From contig JAKOMQ010000002.1 in assembly GCA_022241605.1 (NCBI GenBank), forward strand, positions 1 through 64,000: a stretch of 64,000 bases of DNA. Reading direction: 5' to 3'. Shown piece after piece: positions 17,674 to 27,504 of the stretch (its first letter is position 1; each line of letters opens with the position of its first letter). The notes beneath the pieces are model-generated. The model ran no database searches, was not told the origin of the DNA, and saw only the letters and a list, made by a program, of their open reading frames with translations. Made by a program: the position numbers and the translations under genes. The DNA comes from Aquimonas sp. Lineage in GTDB: Bacteria > Pseudomonadota > Gammaproteobacteria > Xanthomonadales > Xanthomonadaceae.

Positions 17674-18399
17674 TTAACCGACCTTCTGCGCCGGCTCGGT
17701 CTCGAGCTCGGCCAAGCGATAGCCCGCGCTGTGGATGGTGTGCAGCAGCTGCTTTTCGAACGGCTTGTCGATGACTTTGCGCAGGTTGTACAGGTGACTG
17801 CGCAGGGTGTCGGAGTCTGGAAGCGCATCGCCCCAGATCTCGCGCTCGATGTCGCGACGGCTCACAACGCGCGGGGATTCGCGCATCAGGATGGTGAGCA
17901 GCTTCAAGCCGATCGGCGAAAGCTGCAGATCGCGGCCGTTGCGCGTCAGGCGCAGGGTGGCCGTGTCCAGCACCAGATCGCCGACCTTCAGCACTTCCGC
18001 GCTGACCTGGCGCCGGTCGCGACGGATCAGGGCGCGCACACGGGCTTCGAGCTCCTGGATGGCGAACGGCTTGATGAGGTAATCATCGCCGCCGGCTTCA
18101 AGGCCGCGGACCTTGTCGTCGAGGGTGTCGCGCGCCGTCAGCATCAGCACTGGCGTCGACTTCTTGGCGTCCTGTCGCAGTCGGCGGCACACTTCAAGAC
18201 CATCCAAGCGCGGCAGCATCAGGTCGAGCACGATCACGTCATAGCTGTTTTCCACGGCCAGTCGCAGGCCGTCGGCGCCATCGGTGGCGTAATCCACGCC
18301 GAAGCCCTTGCGCTCCAGGTATTCGCCAACCATTTCGGAAATGTTGCGGTTGTCCTCGATGAGCAGGATCAGACCGGAGGATTCTTCGCGTGCTTTCAT
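17674..18399 (-). CDS. OmpR/PhoB-family response regulator
   Basis: A 241-residue DNA-binding regulator. The receiver domain has the acidic pair in IEDN, phospho-acceptor D59 in VIVLDLMLP, a Thr in MLTARD and Lys in LIKPFA. The C-terminal winged helix (about 140-235) has DTATLRLTRNGRDLQLSPIGLKLL-type strands and the recognition segment SDTLRSHLYNLRKVID. The ATG is preceded by GAGGCAAGG; the frame continues upstream without homology. It is paired with the downstream sensor kinase, although a terminator separates them. Targets cannot be read from the sequence. Confidence 0.93.
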   Translation of the reverse strand: MKAREESSGLILLIEDNRNISEMVGEYLERKGFGVDYATDGADGLRLAVENSYDVIVLDLMLPRLDGLEVCRRLRQDAKKSTPVLMLTARDTLDDKVRGLEAGGDDYLIKPFAIQELEARVRALIRRDRRQVSAEVLKVGDLVLDTATLRLTRNGRDLQLSPIGLKLLTILMRESPRVVSRRDIEREIWGDALPDSDTLRSHLYNLRKVIDKPFEKQLLHTIHSAGYRLAELETEPAQKVG

Positions 18400-18664
18400 G
18401 GCCTTGCCTCGTTGGGGGTCGTTTTTCACAGACGTGAATTGACCACGGGCGGGGTGAGGCATGCGTGAATCGGGATTGACGAAATCGACATGGGCCCGAA
18501 CGCGCAGCGGCTGCGGGCAGCGAAGATTGAAGCTACGCCAGGGGCTCCGCGCCCAAACCACTGAAGCCGGCGGGTTTTCGCGTCAGCGCGGCGGTCTGGA
18601 GCAGGCTCCGGCGAAGGCACCGCCGACGATCATCGGCGCCCGCTCAAGCGCGCGGCGGCAGGGC

Positions 18665-18883
18665 TTACGAGGCCGCAGATCCCTCGGCTTCGCGCGCGGC
18701 CTGCTTGCGTGGGCATTGATCAGCGGGCTTGGAACACGCTCCGCAGTCACCCTCAACGCCAACTGCACCGAGACCGCCGCAGGAGCCCTGGATGGGCTTG
18801 CGCCCGAGCAGCACACCGACGGCCATGGCGGTGAAACAAAGACCGACCACCAGCAGCGTCAGCGCGATCGTAACCAGACTCAT
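18665..18883 (-). CDS. nqrM: Na+-NQR maturation protein NqrM
   Basis: Small membrane protein (72 residues) needed to assemble the iron centre held by NqrD and NqrE. One N-terminal helix (residues 3-25, LALLVVG-type) precedes a Cys-rich tail with C35, C47, C50 and C57; the GSCGGL motif is typical. It is the last gene of the nqr operon and overlaps apbE by 4 bp. The location directly after apbE is the arrangement known from other NQR operons. Confidence 0.92.
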   Translation of the reverse strand: MSLVTIALTLLVVGLCFTAMAVGVLLGRKPIQGSCGGLGAVGVEGDCGACSKPADQCPRKQAAREAEGSAAS

Positions 18884-19932
18884 GGGATGGCTCCAAGCAG
18901 GGACTGCATGGCCGGAGTGGCGATCTCGCGCACCTGGTCGGCGTCGGCAGTGATGAAGAGTACCGCCAGTCCGCGCTGGCGGGCAAAGTCAAAGCCTTTC
19001 TCGGGGCCGAGCACGCCGAGTGCCGTGGCCCAAGCATCGGCTTCCAGGCAGGTATCGGCCAGCACGGTGACCGACACCAGCGCATGCTGCACCGGAACAC
19101 CGCTGCGTGGGTCGATGGTGTGCGAGAAGGCCCGCGCGCCGTGCTCGAAGAAATTGCGATAGCTGCCCGAGGTAGCCACCGCCAGCGGGCGCGGCAGCAG
19201 CAATACGCTCTGCACCTCGCGGCTACCCGGCACGGGACGCTCGATGCCGATCCGCCACGGGCTGCCGTCCGGACGTTGCCCGAGGGTGCGCAGATCGCCG
19301 CCGATATCCACCATCGCCGAGTCGATGCGATGGTGCTGCAGCAGTTCGAGCACGCGGTCGACCGCGTCACCCTTGGCGATCGACGACAGATCCAGATACA
19401 GCCCGCCCGGCTGCACGATGTAGCGCTGTGCCGGCTCGAACGTCAGCCGCTGCCAGCCCACCCGGGCACGAGCCTGCTCGATGGCTTCCGGTTCAGGCGG
19501 CACCTCACGGAGTCCGTCCGGGCCGAAGCCCCAGAGATTGACCAGCGGGCCCACCGTCGGGTCATAGGCGCCCTCGGTCTGATCGGCAAGCGCCAGGGCC
19601 GCAGCCAGGACACGCACGAAACCCTCCGGCAGATCCACCGCTTCGCCGGCTTCTGCGCGGTTGAAGCGCGTGATTACCGAATCCTCGCGGTAGGTGCTCA
19701 TTTCGGCGTTGACCGCCTCCAACACCGCCTCGATCTCAGCGCGAAGTACCGGCAGTGGCGTGCCGGTAGCCCCCGCCGCCAGCCGCACCTGCCAATAGGT
19801 GCCCATGGTGCGGCCCTCCAGCGTCTGCAGCTGGGGCGGGCGGCTGCAGGCTGCCAGCAGGGTCAACAGGCACAGGCAAAGCGCGGCTCCGATCAGGAGC
19901 CGCGCGCGGCGCAGGTGTTCAACCGAAGTCAT
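18880..19932 (-). CDS. apbE: FAD:protein FMN transferase (flavinylation enzyme)
   Basis: Attaches FMN from FAD to threonines of NqrB and NqrC in the periplasm. The 350-residue protein has a lipoprotein signal (hydrophobic helix, then LLAAC) and ApbE landmarks: MGTYWQV at the start of the mature domain, [51 protein letters not shown], and the metal/FAD segment SGSYRNF and HTIDPRSG. It overlaps the nqrF end by 14 bp and nqrM by 4 bp, so it belongs to the operon. Its acceptor motifs are intact in NqrB and NqrC. Confidence 0.95.
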   Translation of the reverse strand: MTSVEHLRRARLLIGAALCLCLLTLLAACSRPPQLQTLEGRTMGTYWQVRLAAGATGTPLPVLRAEIEAVLEAVNAEMSTYREDSVITRFNRAEAGEAVDLPEGFVRVLAAALALADQTEGAYDPTVGPLVNLWGFGPDGLREVPPEPEAIEQARARVGWQRLTFEPAQRYIVQPGGLYLDLSSIAKGDAVDRVLELLQHHRIDSAMVDIGGDLRTLGQRPDGSPWRIGIERPVPGSREVQSVLLLPRPLAVATSGSYRNFFEHGARAFSHTIDPRSGVPVQHALVSVTVLADTCLEADAWATALGVLGPEKGFDFARQRGLAVLFITADADQVREIATPAMQSLLGAIP

Positions 19933-21145
19933 CGAACAGGATGTTGTCGCGCTGCACGCCCATGTCGCGCAGCATTTTCATGGTCGACTTCAGCATCATC
20001 GGCGGGCCGCAGAGGTAGTACTCGCAGTCCTCGGGCGCGGCGTGCTTTTTGAGGTAGTGATCCTGCACCACCTGGTGGATGAACCCGGTCGGGCCGGTCC
20101 AGTTGTCTTCGGGCTGCGGCTCGGACAGGGCCAGGTGCCACGTGAAGTTGGGGTTCTTCGCGGCGAGCTCCTCAAACTCCTCCACGTAAAAGGCCTCGCG
20201 CAGCGAACGGGCGCCGTACCAGAAGCTGACCTTGCGATCGGTCTTGAGGCGCTTGAGCTGGTCGAAGATATGGGCGCGCAGCGGCGCCATGCCTGCGCCA
20301 CCGCCGATGTAGACCATCTCGTTGCGGGTCTCGCGCGCATAGAACTCGCCGAACGGCCCGAACACCATCACCTTGTCGCCGGGCTTGAGGCTGAAAACGT
20401 AGCTGGACACGATGCCAGGCGGCACCTGCTTGCCCGGCGGCGGAGTGGCGATGCGGATATTGAACTTCAGCAGACCGCGCTCCTCCGGGTAGTTGGCCAT
20501 GGAGTACGCGCGGATCAGCGCCTCCTCGGTGTTCTCTACCTCGAGGTCGAACAGCTTGAACCGGTCCCAATCGCCACGGTATTCGGGGTCGATCTGGAAA
20601 TCCTTGAACTGCGCCTTGAAGCGCGGCACCTCCAGCTGCACGTAGCCGCCGGCGCGGAAGTCCAGCTCGACGCCCTCGGGCAGGCGCAGCACCAGCTCCT
20701 TGATGAAGGTGGCGACGTTTTCGTTGCTGACCACGGTGCACTCGAGCTTCGCGATGTCGAAGAACTCCTCGTGCACGTGGATCTTCATGTCCTGCTTGAC
20801 CGCCACCTGGCAGGACAGGCGATAGCCCTCTCGGATCTCCTGGCGGGTGAGCTTTTCGGCCTCGGTAGCCAGCACGTCACCGCCCCCGGAGAGCACCTGG
20901 CACTTGCACTGCCCGCAGGTGCCGCCGCCGCCGCAGGCGCTGGACAGAAAGATGCCCTCGTCGGCCAGCGCGCCCAGCAGCTTGGTGCCCGGCGAGGCCT
21001 TGATGGCCTTGGCCGGGTCGTCGTTGATGTCGATGGTGACCTCGCCGCTGGCCACCAGCTTGGAGCGGGCAGCCAGGATGGCCGCCACCAGGATCATCAC
21101 GGTGGAGGTGAAAACGAAAACGCTGAAGAGGATTTCGAAGACCAT
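19919..21145 (-). CDS. nqrF: Na+-NQR subunit F (NADH dehydrogenase, 2Fe-2S and FAD)
   Basis: Entry point of electrons from NADH. One N-terminal helix anchors the 408-residue protein. A ferredoxin domain carries the 2Fe-2S ligands C71, C77, C80 and C112. A ferredoxin-reductase-type module then binds FAD (RAYSMANYP) and NADH ([13 protein letters not shown] and the C-terminal [10 protein letters not shown]). The length and cofactor set are complete. It ends 14 bp inside apbE. Confidence 0.97.
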   Translation of the reverse strand: MVFEILFSVFVFTSTVMILVAAILAARSKLVASGEVTIDINDDPAKAIKASPGTKLLGALADEGIFLSSACGGGGTCGQCKCQVLSGGGDVLATEAEKLTRQEIREGYRLSCQVAVKQDMKIHVHEEFFDIAKLECTVVSNENVATFIKELVLRLPEGVELDFRAGGYVQLEVPRFKAQFKDFQIDPEYRGDWDRFKLFDLEVENTEEALIRAYSMANYPEERGLLKFNIRIATPPPGKQVPPGIVSSYVFSLKPGDKVMVFGPFGEFYARETRNEMVYIGGGAGMAPLRAHIFDQLKRLKTDRKVSFWYGARSLREAFYVEEFEELAAKNPNFTWHLALSEPQPEDNWTGPTGFIHQVVQDHYLKKHAAPEDCEYYLCGPPMMLKSTMKMLRDMGVQRDNILFDDFG

Positions 21146-21163
21146 CGTTTGCTCCCACCCGCC

Positions 21164-21784
21164 TTAGAGCTGCACGCCTGCGAAGGACATGAAGCCCAAC
21201 GACATCAGCCCGACCACGATGAAGGTGATGCCCAGGCCCTGCAGACCCTGCGGCACGTCGCTGTACTTCAGCTTCTCGCGGATCGCCGCCAGCAGCACGA
21301 TGGCCAGCGCCCAGCCGGCGCCGGCGCCGAAACCGTAGACCACGCTTTCGCCGAAATCATAGTGCCGCTCCACCATGAACAGGACGGCGCCAAGGATGGC
21401 GCAGTTGACGGTGATGAGCGGCAGAAAGATGCCAAGCGCGTTGTAGAGCTTGGGCACGAAACGGTCCAGCAGCATCTCCAGGATCTGCACGACGGCGGCA
21501 ATCACGCCGATGTAGGTCAGCAGGCCCAGGAAGCGCAGGTCGATCTGCTGCAGGGCCTGGATGCCGGTCCAGGCCAGCGCGCCCTCATCGAGGATGCTGT
21601 GAAGCAAGAAATTGTTCAGCGGCACGGTGATGGTCAGCACCACGACCACGGCGATGCCGAGGCCAAGCGCGGTCTCCACCTTCTTGGAGATCGCCAGGAA
21701 AGTGCACATGCCGAGGAAAAACGCCAGCGCCATGTTCTCGACGAACACGGCGCGGATCATCAGGCTGAGGTAGTGCTCGAACAT
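21164..21784 (-). CDS. nqrE: Na+-NQR subunit E
   Basis: Integral membrane subunit (206 residues, about six helices) that with NqrD forms the pseudo-symmetric core holding the intramembrane iron centre. Starts [20 protein letters not shown]. The ligand-type Cys in [10 protein letters not shown] and a second in TVNCAILG are present. It sits between nqrD and nqrF with a 10-19 bp spacing. Confidence 0.95.
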   Translation of the reverse strand: MFEHYLSLMIRAVFVENMALAFFLGMCTFLAISKKVETALGLGIAVVVVLTITVPLNNFLLHSILDEGALAWTGIQALQQIDLRFLGLLTYIGVIAAVVQILEMLLDRFVPKLYNALGIFLPLITVNCAILGAVLFMVERHYDFGESVVYGFGAGAGWALAIVLLAAIREKLKYSDVPQGLQGLGITFIVVGLMSLGFMSFAGVQL

Positions 21785-21794
21785 GGGGCCTTCC

Positions 21795-22463
21795 TCAGAG
21801 CGTGTCGGTGGCGCGGGTGTTGGGCGCGATGCGGAACTGCGGCGCCTCGACCTGCTTGGGTTTCCAGGTGCGCAGCGCCCAGATGAAGATGCCGATCAGG
21901 AAGAAGGCGCTGGGCGGCAGCAGCATCAGGCCATTCGGCTGGAACCAACCGCCCTCCGACACCGGGGTGAGCAGGCGCACTCCGAACAGGCTGCCCGAGC
22001 CCAGCAGCTCGCGCCAGAAGCCCACGAACACCAGCACCACCGAGTAGCCCAGCGCATTGCCGATGCCGTCAACGGCCGAGATCATCGGCGGGTTCTGCAT
22101 CGCAAAGCCTTCGGCGCGGCCAAGCACGATGCAGTTGGTGATGATCAGACCCACGAAGACGGACAGCTCGCGACTGAGCTCATAGGCGTAGGCACGCAGC
22201 ATCTGGTCGACCACGATCACCAGCGAGGTGATGATGGTCATCTGCACGATGATCCGCACGTTGGACGGGATGTGGTTGCGGATCAGGCTGATGAAGAGGT
22301 TGGACAGCGTCAGCACGAAGGTGACCGCCAGACACATGGTGACCGTGGCGTTCATGTTGGTGGTGATCGCCAGCGCCGAGCAGATGCCCAGGATCTGCAG
22401 CGCGATCGGGTTGTTCTCGAACAGCGGCCCCAGCAGGGCCTCCTTGCGCGTCATCTTGCTCAT
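21795..22463 (-). CDS. nqrD: Na+-NQR subunit D
   Basis: Integral membrane partner of NqrE (222 residues, six predicted helices). Family markers include [18 protein letters not shown] near the start, [17 protein letters not shown], and [17 protein letters not shown]. The two Cys residues in LGICSAL and ITNCIVL match the iron-coordinating positions. It is separated from nqrC by 48 bp, the only sizeable gap in the operon. Confidence 0.95.
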   Translation of the reverse strand: MSKMTRKEALLGPLFENNPIALQILGICSALAITTNMNATVTMCLAVTFVLTLSNLFISLIRNHIPSNVRIIVQMTIITSLVIVVDQMLRAYAYELSRELSVFVGLIITNCIVLGRAEGFAMQNPPMISAVDGIGNALGYSVVLVFVGFWRELLGSGSLFGVRLLTPVSEGGWFQPNGLMLLPPSAFFLIGIFIWALRTWKPKQVEAPQFRIAPNTRATDTL

Positions 22464-22511
22464 GCCTGGTCTCCCGCGGACGCCTGCGCCCGCATGCGCT
22501 CCACTGCCTGC

Positions 22512-23297
22512 TCAGCCTTGGGATTCATTGCCGATCTCCTGCCGCAGCCGTGCCAGGAAAGGCCCGTAGGCCTGCTCGCCCATCCAGAAGCGCACCAGGT
22601 TGTCCACCCCGCGGGTGGTGATGGTTGCGCCGGACAGGCCGTCCACCTTGTGCTGCGCGTCCGTCGCGCCCTCGGGCACGCGCCCCTTGAGCACCTCCAG
22701 CGCGAACTCGCCGTCCTCATCGAACAGGCGCTTGCCGTTCCACTGCGCCTGCCAGCGCGGGTTATCGACCTCGCCGCCGAGGCCCGGAGTTTCAGCGTGC
22801 TCGAAGAAGCGCAGGCCGGACACGGTGTCGAGGTCGGCCTCAAGCGCAAGAAAACCGTACATGGTGGACCACAGGCCGTAGCCATGCACCGGCAGCACGA
22901 TCCTGCTGACCCTACCGTCATCGCCACGGGCCACGAACACCTCGCCCACCCGCGCCATGCTGCGGATGCCGGCCGGGTCGTCCTGCAGCCTCAGGCCCAG
23001 TTCGGCATCGCGCGCCGCAGACAGCGGGTCATAGCTGTCCGGCATCTCCACGTAGTCGCCGGTGGAAAAGTCCACGAAGCGACGCTCCACCCGGCCAAAC
23101 GCCTCGGCCACGTCGATGCCGGGCTCGTACATGCCGGCCGCACGCAGGATGTTGACCTGCCGGAACCGCTCCCGGTTCTCGACCTGCTTGGGCGCCAGCG
23201 TCACCGCCGCACCCGCCACCACCAGCGCGCACACCAGGCAGACCAGCAGGGAGACCTTGATGACGTTCTTGATCGAATCGCGCTCGTGGTGGCTCAT
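22512..23297 (-). CDS. nqrC: Na+-NQR subunit C (covalent FMN)
   Basis: FMN-binding periplasmic subunit of 261 residues, with one N-terminal helix and a soluble FMN_bind domain. The flavinylation motif is DGLSGAT with the acceptor threonine at residue 225, recognised by ApbE. Downstream RGVDNLVRFWMGEQAYG is typical of NqrC ends. The start ATG overlaps the nqrB stop by 4 bp, so the two are translationally coupled. Confidence 0.96.
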   Translation of the reverse strand: MSHHERDSIKNVIKVSLLVCLVCALVVAGAAVTLAPKQVENRERFRQVNILRAAGMYEPGIDVAEAFGRVERRFVDFSTGDYVEMPDSYDPLSAARDAELGLRLQDDPAGIRSMARVGEVFVARGDDGRVSRIVLPVHGYGLWSTMYGFLALEADLDTVSGLRFFEHAETPGLGGEVDNPRWQAQWNGKRLFDEDGEFALEVLKGRVPEGATDAQHKVDGLSGATITTRGVDNLVRFWMGEQAYGPFLARLRQEIGNESQG

Positions 23298-24541
23298 GCG
23301 ACCTCCGTGGCGCGGCGCAGGCGGCGGCGGACGTTGGCCTGCACCACGAAATGGTCAATGAGCGGCGCACACAGGTTGCCGAACAGGATGGCCAGCATCA
23401 CACCCTCCGGAAAAGCCGGGTTGATCACCCGGATCATCACCGTCATCGCGCCGATCAGGATGCCGAACACCCACTTGCCGGTGTTGGTCATCGAGGCCGA
23501 GACCGGGTCGGTGGCCATGTAGACCATGCCAAAGGCGAAGCCGCCGAGGCTGAGATGCCAGTACCACGGCATCGCGAACATCGGATTGGTCTCGCTGCCC
23601 ACCACGTTCAACAGCGTGGCCATTCCGGCCATGCCAAGGAACACGCTGAGCATGATCCGCCAGCTGGCGATGCGGGTGAACGCCAGGAACACACCGGCAA
23701 GCAGGATGATCAGGGTGGAGCTTTCGCCGATCGAACCCTGGATGCCGCCCAGCGCAGTCTGCATCCAGGTCAGATCCACCGAGGCCGCGCTCGCGGCATT
23801 GGCTGTCAGGCCGACACCGTAATCAAGCTGGCCCGCCGCGGCCAGCGCCAGCGGGGTGGCGCCGGAGAAACCGTCCACCGCGGTCCAGATGGCATCACCC
23901 GACATATGCGCCGGGTAGGCGAAGAACAGGAAGGCGCGGCCGACCAGCGCCGGGTTCAGGAAATTTTTGCCGGTGCCGCCAAAAATCTCCTTGCCGAAGA
24001 CCACGCCGAAGCTGATCCCAAGGAACACCATCCACAGCGGGATGGTCGGCGGAAGGATCAGGGTGAACAGGATGCCGGTGACGAAGAAACCCTCGTTCAC
24101 CTCATGGCCGCGCTTCCACGCGAACAAACCTTCCCAGATGAAGCCGCCTACATAGGTGACGATGAAGATCGGCACGTAGTAGGCCGCGCCGTGCAGGAAG
24201 TTGGCGATCAGGCTGGTGTGATCGAAGCCCACCATCGCCGCCACCAGATCGGTGCGCCAGCCGGGAATCGGCGCGAAACCGAACTGGGTGATCTGCAGGT
24301 TGGCCTGGTAGCCGACATTGTGCATGCCGAACAGCAGGGCCGGCAGCGCTGCCAGCCAGACCGTCATCATCACCCGCTTGAGGTCGATGCCGTCGCGCAC
24401 ATGCGTGGGCCCGCGCGTCGTCGACGACGGCGAATACAGCATGGTGTCGAACATCTCGTAGAAAACGTAGAAGCGCTCGTACTTGCCACCCTTGTGGAAG
24501 TGTGGAGAGACGCTCTTGTCGATGTAGGCACGCAGTCCCAT
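23294..24541 (-). CDS. nqrB: Na+-NQR subunit B (covalent FMN, membrane)
   Basis: Largest membrane subunit (415 residues, about ten helices) and part of the Na+ path. The motif DGFSGAT carries the FMN-acceptor threonine at residue 229. An N-terminal amphipathic segment (MGLRAYIDKSVSPHF) and the GGTGKNFLNPALVGRAFLFFAYP stretch are typical of the family. It follows nqrA with no spacer. Confidence 0.96.
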   Translation of the reverse strand: MGLRAYIDKSVSPHFHKGGKYERFYVFYEMFDTMLYSPSSTTRGPTHVRDGIDLKRVMMTVWLAALPALLFGMHNVGYQANLQITQFGFAPIPGWRTDLVAAMVGFDHTSLIANFLHGAAYYVPIFIVTYVGGFIWEGLFAWKRGHEVNEGFFVTGILFTLILPPTIPLWMVFLGISFGVVFGKEIFGGTGKNFLNPALVGRAFLFFAYPAHMSGDAIWTAVDGFSGATPLALAAAGQLDYGVGLTANAASAASVDLTWMQTALGGIQGSIGESSTLIILLAGVFLAFTRIASWRIMLSVFLGMAGMATLLNVVGSETNPMFAMPWYWHLSLGGFAFGMVYMATDPVSASMTNTGKWVFGILIGAMTVMIRVINPAFPEGVMLAILFGNLCAPLIDHFVVQANVRRRLRRATEVA

Positions 24542-25888
24542 TCAGCCCTCCGCCTCGATCTGGTCCAGGTTGTCGCGCAGGATCGGGCCGTATTCGTACT
24601 TGCCTGCACACACATAGCTGCACAGGGCCAGGTCCTCCTCCACCAGCTCCAGCGCGCCCAGCGCCTGTGCGGCTTCGGTGTCACCCACCGCCAGCGCGCG
24701 CAGCAGCTGGGTCGGCAGGATGTCCAGCGGCATCACCGACTCGTACTGGCCCAGCGGCACCATTGCGCGCTCGCTGCCGTTGGTGGTGGTGGAAAGCGCC
24801 AGCCGCCTGCCGGGCAGGAAGCGGCTCAGGTAGATGTTCAGCACCGAATGGCGCTCGATGCCCGGCGACAGATAGCCAAGCAGCGGGCGGTCGTCACCCT
24901 CGCGCAGCACGCTGACCTGGTTCGCCAGGCGGCCGAGGAAGGCGGTCGGCCCGCTGGCGGCACGGCCGTTGAAGACCGAGCCCGAGATGATGCGGTGCCT
25001 GTCGGAATCGAGCCGGTCGCGGGTGAGCTCTTCCAGGCTGGCCCCCACGCGGGTACGCAGCAATCGTGGCTGCTTGACGCCTGGCCCGCCCAGCGCGACC
25101 ACGCGCTCGCTGTGGAGGCGGCCGGTGGTAAACAGGCGGCCGAAAGCGATCACGTCCTGATAGCCCACCACCCACACGGATTTCCGGGCCCCTACCGGCT
25201 CCAGGAAATGGATGTGGGTGCCCGGATTGCCGGCGGGATGCGGACCGGCGAAGGTCTCCTCGCGCACGCGGCCCGCGGCGAACGAAGCCAGCGCACCGCC
25301 CTCGCGTCGGCACACCCAGACCGTGCCCTCGGTCAACCGCGAAAGCAGCGCCAGGCCATCGCGGAAATCCTGCTCCCGCTCAGCGACGATCAGCTCGGGG
25401 TCGGCCGCCAGCGGCTGGGTGTCGATCAGCGGCACGAAGATCGCCGCCGGCCTGGCGTCCAGCTGGGGCACCTTGCCGAAAGGCCGAGTGCGTATGGCCG
25501 TCCACTCACCGGAAACGACAAGCTGCTCGCGAACCGTGTCGGCGGGCAGGCTGCCGAGGCTGGCGCGGTCGAAGCGCTCGAAGCTCTCGTCCTCGTCGCC
25601 TTCGAGCTCGATCTCCACCGACAGCATGAAACGCCGATCGCCGCGATGGATCGCACGCACCACGCCAGCACCTGGCGCGGTGAAACGGACACCGGGGGTT
25701 TTCTTGTCTTCGAAAATGAGCTGACCACGACGCACGCGGTCGCCTTCAGCCACCGCCATGCCCGGGCGCATGCCGGGGTAGTCACCACCCAGCACCGCGA
25801 CGCGCCGGATCGCCGGCGCGGAGTCGTCGATGCGGGGCTCGGGCGCGCCTGCCAAGGGCAGGTCGAGTCCTCGCTTGATGCGGATCAC
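24542..25888 (-). CDS. nqrA: Na+-NQR subunit A
   Basis: Peripheral cytoplasmic subunit of 448 residues and the first gene of the operon. Recognisable by MIRIKRGLDLPLAGAP at the start, the lipoyl-like GVVRAIHRGDRR region, AGNPGTHIHFLEPVG, VALGGPGVKQPRLLRT and the C-terminal EYDPILR-type tail (KYEYGPILRDNLDQIE). The operon promoter should lie within the ~170 bp upstream. Confidence 0.96.
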   Translation of the reverse strand: MIRIKRGLDLPLAGAPEPRIDDSAPAIRRVAVLGGDYPGMRPGMAVAEGDRVRRGQLIFEDKKTPGVRFTAPGAGVVRAIHRGDRRFMLSVEIELEGDEDESFERFDRASLGSLPADTVREQLVVSGEWTAIRTRPFGKVPQLDARPAAIFVPLIDTQPLAADPELIVAEREQDFRDGLALLSRLTEGTVWVCRREGGALASFAAGRVREETFAGPHPAGNPGTHIHFLEPVGARKSVWVVGYQDVIAFGRLFTTGRLHSERVVALGGPGVKQPRLLRTRVGASLEELTRDRLDSDRHRIISGSVFNGRAASGPTAFLGRLANQVSVLREGDDRPLLGYLSPGIERHSVLNIYLSRFLPGRRLALSTTTNGSERAMVPLGQYESVMPLDILPTQLLRALAVGDTEAAQALGALELVEEDLALCSYVCAGKYEYGPILRDNLDQIEAEG

Positions 25889-26430
25889 GGGATGCGGCTC
25901 CTACGACAGGGTCGGGGGCGGACGCTGCTCCCGTCACCCGCACCATCGCCTGCAGGGTCGCGGGTGCCCGGGCTCCGGACTGCCTGCGCATCACCTGCGT
26001 CCAAACGCGAAAGAGCGGGAAGCGCTGTGGAGCACTTTCCGCCGGCGAATCTAGCACGCGTATACCTTTTGGTCACGGGCGCACACGCCGCGTGAGGGAC
26101 TGCTGTGCCGCGCGTGACAGATCGTCGGATGGGTGGCGGTGGATTGGGGTGCGGTTCAGGGCGCGAGCAGGAACAATGGTGGAGCCATGGCGCCGACGAG
26201 CAAAGCCGAGCCGCGGCCAAAGACGCCGTCAGAACCTGATGATTTGTTGCGCGCGGCGCACTGGACCAAGGTCTAGGCAGGCTGCTGCGCAACGCGCTCA
26301 CGGCAGTGCACTGGCAGCACCCCAAGCAGGCGCTGATATGCTTCGCTGACGTGAAGGCGAGAGGGCGCTCCATCTCCGCCACCCGCCCCAGAAATTGCCG
26401 CCCAACCCATTCGCCCAGTGGAGGAATCTT
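25889..26430. other. Intergenic stretch between nqrA and the CBS gene
   Basis: About 540 bp between divergent genes. It must hold the nqr promoter on the minus strand and the CBS-gene promoter on the plus strand. I found no clear operator, repeat or RNA, and open frames in it lack family features. Confidence 0.5.
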
Positions 26431-26883
26431 ATGGAAACCCTGCTTCGCAGCGTGCTTCAGGAAAAGGCCGACCAACTGTCCGACAAGGGCCACATCCTGT
26501 TCTGGACCGCGCCCGACACACCGATGGCAGAAGCGGTGCGCATGATGGACGAGGGCAACGTGGGCTGCCTGCTGGTCATGGACGCGGGGCGACTGGTAGG
26601 CCTGCTCAACGAGCGCGACGTCATCCGCGGCCTGAGCGCGCACGGCGCCGCGCTGGGCGACAAGCCCGTGTCTGACGTGATGAGCGTGAAGCCGGTCAGC
26701 GTGTCGCCCTCCATGAGCGTGTATCAAGCCATGGTGGAGTGCACCGAACGGCGCGCGCGCCACTTGCCGGTGCTCGAGGACGGTGAGCTGCTCGGCCTGA
26801 TCTCCATCGGCGACCTGGTGCGCCTGGTGGCCAAGGACAAGGAAAAAAGGATCAGCGACCTGATGGGCTACATCCAGGGCTGA
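26431..26883 (+). CDS. CBS-domain pair protein
   Basis: A 150-residue cytoplasmic protein made of two CBS repeats: residues ~15-75 (TPMAEAVRMMDEGNVGCLLVMD, then GLLNERDVIRGL) and ~80-140 (VSDVMSVKPVSVSPSMSVYQA, then GLISIGDLVRLV). The family binds adenosine nucleotides as a regulatory module; the partner is not evident. The start follows GTGGAGGAATCTT, a strong ribosome site. The next gene starts 23 bp downstream and may share the transcript. Confidence 0.9.
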   Translation: METLLRSVLQEKADQLSDKGHILFWTAPDTPMAEAVRMMDEGNVGCLLVMDAGRLVGLLNERDVIRGLSAHGAALGDKPVSDVMSVKPVSVSPSMSVYQAMVECTERRARHLPVLEDGELLGLISIGDLVRLVAKDKEKRISDLMGYIQG

Positions 26884-26906
26884 CCGACCGCAGGCGAACC
26901 CGCTCC

Positions 26907-27398
26907 ATGTCCACCCCCACCCTACCCGGCGAGCCCGAACTCCGGGCCGCCTTTGGCGCCTTCGCCACCGGTGTCTGCGTGCTCACCACCCGCGATGCGG
27001 AGGGTTGTCCGCAGGGCATGACGGTGAGCAGCTTCGCCGCAGTCTCGCTGGCACCGCCACTGGTGCTGTGGTGCGCGCAACGTGGGGTGCAGCCCTTCGC
27101 CGCGTTCGAGGCCGCCGCGCATTTCGCGGTGCACGTGCTGTCTGCCGACCAGCAGCACCTGTCCGATCGTTTCGCCTGGGGCGAGGGCAACCGCTTCGCC
27201 GGGCTCGCGGTCGAGCAAGGCCCGAACGGGCTACCCTTGTTGCCCGGCTGCTCTGCCCGCCTGCTGTGCGAGACGGTGGAGCGCCACGCCGGCGGTGACC
27301 ATGTGATCTTTCTGGGCCGCGTGTTTGGGCTGAGCCACCAGCCGTTCGAACCGCTGCTCTACCACGGCGGCGCCTACGGTCGCCTGCTTCGAGCCTGA
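26907..27398 (+). CDS. Flavin reductase-like FMN-binding protein
   Basis: A 163-residue split-barrel flavoprotein. The start AFGAFATGVCVLTT, then GMTVSSFAAVSLAPPLVL and later GRVFGLSHQPFEPLLYHGG, match the flavin reductase family that supplies reduced FMN to monooxygenases. No monooxygenase is next to it, so the physiological partner is unknown. It may be co-transcribed with the CBS gene. Confidence 0.9.
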   Translation: MSTPTLPGEPELRAAFGAFATGVCVLTTRDAEGCPQGMTVSSFAAVSLAPPLVLWCAQRGVQPFAAFEAAAHFAVHVLSADQQHLSDRFAWGEGNRFAGLAVEQGPNGLPLLPGCSARLLCETVERHAGGDHVIFLGRVFGLSHQPFEPLLYHGGAYGRLLRA

Positions 27399-27504
27399 AA
27401 GCGCTGCGGCGCCGGGTTCTGTTGCGCCACGCTACGGTATCTTAAGAACACAGGATCCCAACTGCAGTATCCTCAGCGCAGCTCCCTGTCGCAGCGAACG
27501 GACA

